From NCBI GenBank assembly GCA_023079485.1, contig CM041108.1, positions 3,224,001-3,288,000 of the forward strand: a stretch of 64,000 nucleotides of DNA. Reading direction: 5' to 3'. Origin of the DNA: Archilochus colubris (Eukaryota > Chordata > Aves > Apodiformes > Trochilidae). The translations under genes and the position numbers were made by a program. Positions within the stretch are counted from its first letter, which is position 1, and each line of letters begins with the position of its first letter. Shown here in pieces: positions 57,857 through 64,000 of this stretch. The notes below the pieces were generated by a model. That model searched no databases, had not been told where the DNA came from, and saw only the letters and a program-made list of their open reading frames with translations.

Positions 57857-58954
57857 AGGCCAGCAGGAGCTCAGTGCTTTTCTTTAAAGATTTTTCTCAG
57901 CATTTTATTCAGCAGTTCTGGAGACACAAATAACTAATGAGGCAGCCACGTGTTGAGCTGCACAGGCTGAAGCCCCAAGCCCTTCAGTGTCTTCAGCCTG
58001 AAGAATCAATACAGATTTTGATACCCATCAAGCAAGGAGCAACCCAGGGCCACCTCCAGCAGGACCCACCTTCTGTCTGGCAATGTCCTCACCTCCTGGC
58101 TTTGCAGAAATCCTCCTGTACAGGGGAGTTTGGCAGCTTCAGTTCCCTGAGACTGAGCTGAGCTTCTTCCCAACCCAGACCCATGACTGGATTTTGCCTG
58201 GTTTAGTAGAAAGTACGAGAGCATCTCTTCTCATGCTACACCTTGGAAGCTTGGATGCTATTTTATAAAGGAGCAGAGAGCTCACACTGAGTCGAAATTT
58301 TCCATGTATTAGCTGCCCAAAATAGGGCTCAGGTGTTATTGAAACCCTGAAGCCTCTGTCTGTGTCATGGGACACCCCCTTTGTCTGCACTAAACCCAAG
58401 ACCAGCATGTGAAGAGCCATGAGAAGTGCTCACCCAGGCTCAGTGGTCAAGGAAAGGGAGTGGGAAGTGCTTCTCCCAGGGTCCCATCCCCAAAGGGAAG
58501 ATGATTGACCCCCATGTGCTAACTACAATCAGGATTCCCACCGCTTTTGCCCATCTCATTTACTTGGGGAACCTCCAGCTGATCCTCACCCCCCCAGAAA
58601 TGTTTTCATGTTCAGGCTCCCTTGAAACATGGGGATGGTTAAAGCTTTGTTGCTTCATCTAGGGTCAGGGAGACTGGAAACATAAGTGTATAATCCTTTC
58701 ACAAGTTAATTAAAGCACCCATCCATCCTTCATTCAACCCATTAGCCATGGTTTTTTTACAATTAATTCTCTGGAACCAAATCAAACAAACAAACAGGAG
58801 ACGATACTGAGGAAGCAAAGCAGAAACAGAGCACTCCTGTGGTGGGGACATTAGGGAGGCTCCTCTGGGTCTCCCAAAGCAAGCCAGGACCCCTTTATAG
58901 CAAACACAAAGATGTGCTGGAGGTGGGGGCTCTGGTTCCAGTTTGGGTACAGTG

Positions 58955-59005
58955 TCAAGCTGCTTCTGTGACCTTGGGAAAACCTCTTAATCTCTCCTTC
59001 CTTTC
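58955..59005 (+). repeat. MIR-like SINE remnant
   Basis: CTGCTTCTGTGACCTTGGG, then AAAACCTCTTAATCTCTCC, then TTCCTTTCC follow the order of the MIR segment GCTGTGTGACCTTGGGCAAG, TTAACCTCTC, TCAGTTTCC. It is a short but well-ordered match. Confidence 0.5.
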
Positions 59006-60739
59006 CTGCCATGCCCCCCTTGCTGTGCACCATGCCCAGTCCATTCCCTTTGTCCCTGGAGGACCCTGGAAGTGCAAATAAACTGCAAATAAATGATTTG
59101 CAAGGCAGGAAGGCTCTGGTTAAGGATGGGTTAGCTGGGCCACTTGGGGGGACAGGAGGCAGATCTCCCAGCACTGACTTTCCCCCACTTGCAAAAGCAC
59201 CTGCAAGCCCACAAATGAGCTGAGAACAGAGCAAAGGAGCTTTTCCACCTGCCCAGAGAGCCCAGGAAAGGCTCCTGAATATTGCAAGGAGGTCAGGCAG
59301 CTCTCCCTCTCACTTGTGTGGAGGCTGGATCCCCAGCTGAAGTTCTTTGGCCTACTTTATCTCCTCTCTTCCATGATCTGCTTCCAAGTGCTTCATTTCA
59401 GCACAGGCACGAGAAGGGAGAAGGGGGAGGTGGGGAACAGGGAACCATCTTCCCTTTTCTCTGCTTTTTTTCCTTCCCTCTCATTTGCTGTCACAGCTCT
59501 GCTCTGTCTCTGAGCCCCAACCTCCCTCTCCTCCATGCCCTTCCCTACTTCCCATCAAGACAAGGTTTAATGTCTTTCCATCTTTTCCTTGGGTAAATTG
59601 CAGGCAGCCTGCCGGCTGCTGGGGTGGAACACACTGGTTTATATGTGCCATAAAAGGAGAGAACTCTGTAAACAATATTATTTTTAATAAAATACTAGGC
59701 TTTGGCAGGCCAGCTGCTTTTGTGTCTGTCTTAATTTAATCAGACAATCAGCTCTCTCAAGCAGCAAGAGGGAATGAAAATCATTAGCAAGGAATCAAGG
59801 AACTGGGGAGGAAGAGTCATGATTTCCATCAAGTGCTTTCTGGCCCAGTGTGTTGCTATGTGAGCAGAACTGAGTTTTCAGGAAACAGATTCCCAGCCTG
59901 CCTCACCTGAAAACAACTTTGTCAAGGCACAGGAAGGACAGGAGCACATCTGGGCATGTAGCACAGCCTGGAGTGCTTAAAAAAGAGCCCCACAGCTGGT
60001 GTGGGCAATGACCAAACTCAGGCTTAATGATATTTTCAGCTAGAGCAGATCCCTGGGGCTCTCCCTGGGCACTGGCAGAGCTCTGAAATAGCCCAAATTC
60101 CCCAGGATGGGAATCCTGCCTGGTTCAGTGGCCCCACACACTGGCACCCAGGTACAGCCACCCAAACCAGCACCCATCAGCTCCCTGTCTGTGGGCACCC
60201 CCTGCCTGCCCTGCCGAAATTCCAACCCAAATAAATAACCATAAATAAATAAATCCATCCCAAGGCTCTGGGGCGTGCATGGGAAGGGGAAATGCCTTCT
60301 CCAGAGCACAGCAGGGAGGAGATGAGGTTGGCAGCTGGAACAAGGGGAGAGGAGGGGAGGGGGTCCAGCCCTGAGCATCCTTTGACATGCAGCATCACAA
60401 GCAGCAGCTGAGTTTGAAAGGTGTCATTTCCAGACAGCAAAAACCTGGCAGAAACAGCTGATTTTGTGACACTTCTGTTCTTCAAGACCAAGCAACAGGC
60501 AGCAAGCAGCTGCTGCACACAGACAACTCCCTTCCTCTTGCACCAACTCCCCACATGAGGCTTTGCTGCCAGCAGGCTCAAAACTTGGTCGGGATGTCCT
60601 GAGCCTAAATCAGTGCAGATGTGACCACTGCCTCCTCCTCCCAGCAGGACTTCCCAGCTTGGGAACAATCAAGAGTTCTCCCCACTTCCACTCAAAGTCA
60701 CAAATCCTCCAGAACAGAGATCCTCAAACCCATGAAATA
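59006..60739. other. Non-coding stretch, no gene seen
   Basis: Contains AATAAAATAC near 59687 and AATAAATAAATAAATCC near 60242. Neither follows a reading frame that I could support. Open frames at 60040-60668 (minus) overlap in several frames and lack a domain. Confidence 0.5.
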
Positions 60740-61005
60740 ATGCTGACTAATTACAGGCACCAAATAATTGATATTTACTTGTTTACTCTATTACAAAAAA
60801 CGTTAATCACTTAGCACATATTTTTAAAAGATATTAAACTCTGCTCAGGCACAGCCATAAATATCCCCAGTAAAGGAAACATGGTGCTCACACTGCAAAG
60901 GAATTGAAATTAGTATTTAATTACAAGAAATTGCTCGAAGTTCTTTTGCTACCATTAATCACTTTCAATTATGACTGTAATTATAAGTCATCTTTTCTCT
61001 TTGGG
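60740..61005. promoter_or_regulatory. Candidate conserved non-coding element
   Basis: A sharply AT-rich block between GC-rich flanks, dense in homeodomain-type cores: GACTAATTACAGG, CAAATAATTGATATTTAC, ACGTTAATCACTTAG, GTATTTAATTACAAG, CCATTAATCACTTTCAATTA and TGTAATTATAAGTC. TTAATCACTT occurs twice, 160 bp apart. The absence of microsatellite structure argues against simple low complexity. Function and conservation are untested. Confidence 0.42.
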
Positions 61006-64000
61006 TGGTCGCTGCTGGGACCTGAATCTCTGACCCTCTGCTCCAGGAGCAAGGACCCCACTTTGCTCACCAAATGACAACTCCTCAGTGATGCTGCTGA
61101 GGGGACCAAGCAATTAGTGCCTTGCCAGAGCTCCTCAGAGCCCAGGGCATGCAAGCAGGGAGAGGGGGAGGAGGAAGGACTGGGTTACTTCATCCCCTTC
61201 ACTCACATCGATTTTTTTACACCAGTGCCAGGGCAGAATCAGGGCTCCTGAGATAGATAAATGGATGTGAAAAATATTCCATCCTCAGATCATTAAAGGA
61301 GGAGATGATAATGTTATCTCTTGCTACAGGGCAAATCAAAGCCTAGAGAGTTCCTTCCACGCGACACGAAGCTTTTCAGCAGGGACATGTGGCAGCTCAG
61401 CTCTGTGCAGGCAGGAGAAGAGAGGTCTAGAGGGGACAGATGAAACTTATCCCCCTCCTCCACCTCTTGGCTTTCCTCTCCCCAGGCTCTGGAAGTCTCC
61501 TGGGCAGCAGTGAGGAGCTGAGCTGGCTCTGCAGGATGGTCAGCATCACCTCAGGGCAGGAGGAGATGCAGTGTGCTCACTGTGGTGGTAATTTCCAGCT
61601 AAGGATGGGTTCTCAGGGGTATCTGCAGAGGGAGTCTGCAAAACCTAATTAAGAAAAGCAAACCTACTGGCAGCAAGCTCTGGGGTTTTTAAGGGGGGAT
61701 GGTGGTGGCACTTTTCTTCTGGGGGATGTGCAAATAATAAAATAGAATAAAATAAAGCCTGAAAAACTCTGCTCAATGCTGAGCCTCCACTGCTGGTTTA
61801 GACTTCACCCAAGGAGTCTGGGACAGTGATGCTCAAGCCCTGACCACAGGGAGGTGGATGGAAGTAAATCCATGCATGAAGTTGGATGAAGGCTGCTGCT
61901 GGCAGAGCATCTCTGATCTGAGACACCAGAGCCCTGATAACCATAAAACTTCCCCCCCCTCCCAAGCCCTCTTAGCCTTGCTGCCTGCTTCTAGCACTGC
62001 AGAGTCCCAAAGACAACCAAAACACAAAAGACAACACAGCAAATCAAATGGAAATGTTCCCTTTTGGTTCCCTTGGTATTTCTGCCCAGGGAATGTGATT
62101 AGACTGTCCTTATCTTGGTGGGAACAGTTGTTAGCAATAATGAAATCATCCAGTCCTTTTCTTTTTGAAATCCAGCCACATCCTTTGGCTCCAGGAAACA
62201 GGGGCAGTGACATGTGCTGTTCTTCTAACAAGCCACAAGAAAACATATTTCCTTGCAATAAATTCCCTCCCCTCATCTGAAGAGCAAAGCAGAGAGATTT
62301 CAAGGACGAGTAAAGTCTCAGCCAAAAGAAGGGACTGAGCTGAACTCCTGTCCATCTGACACTGCTTGTAAAGCTGCTTCTTCACCAGCTGAAGAAGGCT
62401 GAATGATGACAGCACTTGTTGTTTTCTCCTCTGACCACACTTGCTCCTTCTGTCTCAGCTCTGATGATGACAGGAATCACTTGTTGGAATCTCCACACCC
62501 ACACCAAGTCCATCCAACCCAAAGCCTCCCTGCCAGGAAAACCCAACCTCTGGAGGATGGCCACTCCTCTCCCCAGGTTGGCCAAGAGTTCAGAGATGAC
62601 TCAAGCCAAAAGCTCCATGTGTTTCCCCCACCAGAGATCCGTGGCCAGCCTGGAGTTGGGAAGATGCTTTCCAGGTTGTAAAAGCAGCCAAGGGATGTGC
62701 TTCATCCTCACCTCATCCTCCTTGGGCTCTTTCCCCACTTGGATTCAAGTCCAGCCCAAGACCCAAACTCCTGCTAAGTGAACTTGGACATCCTGGTGAG
62801 TGTGTTGTCACTCAGGCAGCTGACAGACAACGTGACTTAGAGGCTTTGCACCCAAATTAAGCCAGCACCATCCCCCCCGTGCTGTGCTGCCTCCTAATTA
62901 GCAGCCTGTGTTTCCCCAGTACTTGGCTGAGTCTCCCCTTCCCTCTGCTCCTCACTTATTCTGTTCACTGAACTAATTGCTGAGTGCCTGCACCCCGGGT
63001 GTCTGCTGCTGGTGGAGAAGATTAGTATTTTTACAGAGGGGGAAAAAAAAATTAGGGAAAAAAAAAAAGAAAAAAGATTGTGTTTTTTTAAAGCAGATGA
63101 AAGGAGAGCCCAAGGAGATGTGCATTTGACTCTCAAACACACTCCTTCAAGTCTCCCTCAGCAGTACTTAAAGGCGTTTCCAAAGCAAGACTTTATGAAT
63201 GCTAAATGAACCCTGTGCCTTGTTCCTCTGCCACAAGAAAAGAAAAAAAAACTTATCTTTTATAGACAACATTTCCTTTCTGGCTGACACTGTGCATCAT
63301 GCGTTGCTGCTACCAGCCCCACTTCAGTGACCTTCAGAAAGTCACAGGGAGATGGGTGCCCCTGTGGGCAGGGGTCAAGGACCCTGGCAGGATCTGAGTA
63401 GCCACGTATTGTTTCACCTGCTGCTTGCCAGAAAGGGCAAGGGAAGAAGAACACAAAAGGGAAAAGCTGAAAGTTTTGCTTTCAGTCACTCTGATCTTGG
63501 ATGCCTCGGCCAAACATGGGATGTAAGGTGAGAAGTATCACCTTCCAAAAAGCTTTCTCAAATGGGATGCAGGGGAAAAGATGAACAAAGGGAGAAGCAG
63601 CAGGAGCCCAGTAAGACAGGAGGAAAAGGGAAAAAAAGTCTTGTTGACCAAGCAGCCTGCAAACCACCTGTACCAACACCTCTGCCTCACCAAGGGATGC
63701 TGCTGGGGTCCCCGTTTGGGTGTCCAGCACCCAAACTCTCCCTGATTTCAGAAAGGACAAAGAACAAGCATGTCAGGGTACCCAGCATCTCAGCAGCTTT
63801 GGCCATCTGGGTCACTTGGTCTGGGCCACACAATTCTCTTGCAACTGGAGCCAAGAGCACTCAGCAGTGCCAGGACTGCCCACTGCTCTCACTGCCAGGC
63901 TGGAGCTCAGACTCACCCTTAGAGAGGATTTTTAGCAGGACCAAGGAGCCTTTCCTACCTGGGAAATGGGGGGAAGTGCATTTAACTTCACTCAAAAGAA
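61006..64000. other. Non-coding stretch to window end, no gene seen
   Basis: Has AATAAAATAGAATAAAATAA near 61736 and A-rich runs at about 63043-63074 and 63241-63251. Open frames at 61833-62303 (minus) and 61858-62280 (plus) mirror each other and show no domain. No repeat family was recognised. Confidence 0.5.

Larger units (their letters stand above)
54561..58954. other. Non-coding stretch, no gene seen
   Basis: At 55460-55520 the minus strand has AATAAAGAATAAAAG, two possible polyadenylation signals downstream of an open frame at 55221-55475 (minus). I do not recognise that frame, so no gene is called. An A-run lies at about 56520-56531. The left edge may contain further decayed CR1. Confidence 0.45.

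Overview
This window reads as avian nuclear DNA without a recognisable protein-coding gene. The bird assignment rests on several CR1 LINE copies that end in the CR1 tail of direct ATTCTATG repeats and carry remnants of the C-terminal part of CR1 ORF2. The near identity of some copies points to a lineage with recent CR1 activity, but I cannot name the species. Long open frames on both strands are explained by low complexity, by CR1 remnants or by chance. I found no exon, tRNA, rRNA or CRISPR array that I could defend. The window is best described as an intergenic region or a very large intron.

Layout. 0-7 kb: unique DNA with a local direct duplication (1554-1694 and 2716-2850), a CATC microsatellite and a possible conserved element near 2.9-3.1 kb. 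7.3-8.4 kb: a fragment of an old amniote repeat, an LTR-like or polyadenylated insertion on the minus strand, and an old CR1 3' end. 10.3-12.5 kb: a young CR1 with a 150-bp downstream flank that recurs 21 kb away, a CpG-containing AT-rich block resembling a conserved non-coding element, and a tract of about 650 bp that is almost pure pyrimidine. 14.1-15.3 kb: an older CR1 interrupted by a younger CR1. 16.4-17 kb: a possible enhancer holding a MIR-like remnant, a perfect cAMP-response-element palindrome and clustered GATA sites. 19.4-20.1 kb: another young CR1. 24.4-24.6 kb: two GC-rich minisatellites side by side. 31.5-32.0 kb: a composite CR1 insertion. 33.9, 43.1 and 60.9 kb: further candidate conserved elements. 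45.1 kb: a 53-bp tandem repeat. 51.2 kb: a young CR1. 53.0-54.6 kb: a 1.6-kb fossil of CR1 ORF2, including a decayed reverse-transcriptase core.

The most interesting observation is the pair at 10500-10870 and 31479-31849. These 371 bases align without gaps and with five differences. They include 150 bp of non-CR1 flank, and the match stops exactly where the first locus reads GTGAGT, a strong 5' splice-site sequence. In the second locus the flank is followed by about 19 unassigned bases and a second CR1 3' end. This fits mobilisation of a read-through and possibly spliced CR1 transcript whose tail came from another CR1. Template switching between RNAs is the main alternative.

All repeat boundaries were read by eye and may be off by a few bases. 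Family names follow recognised sequence hallmarks, not a database search.
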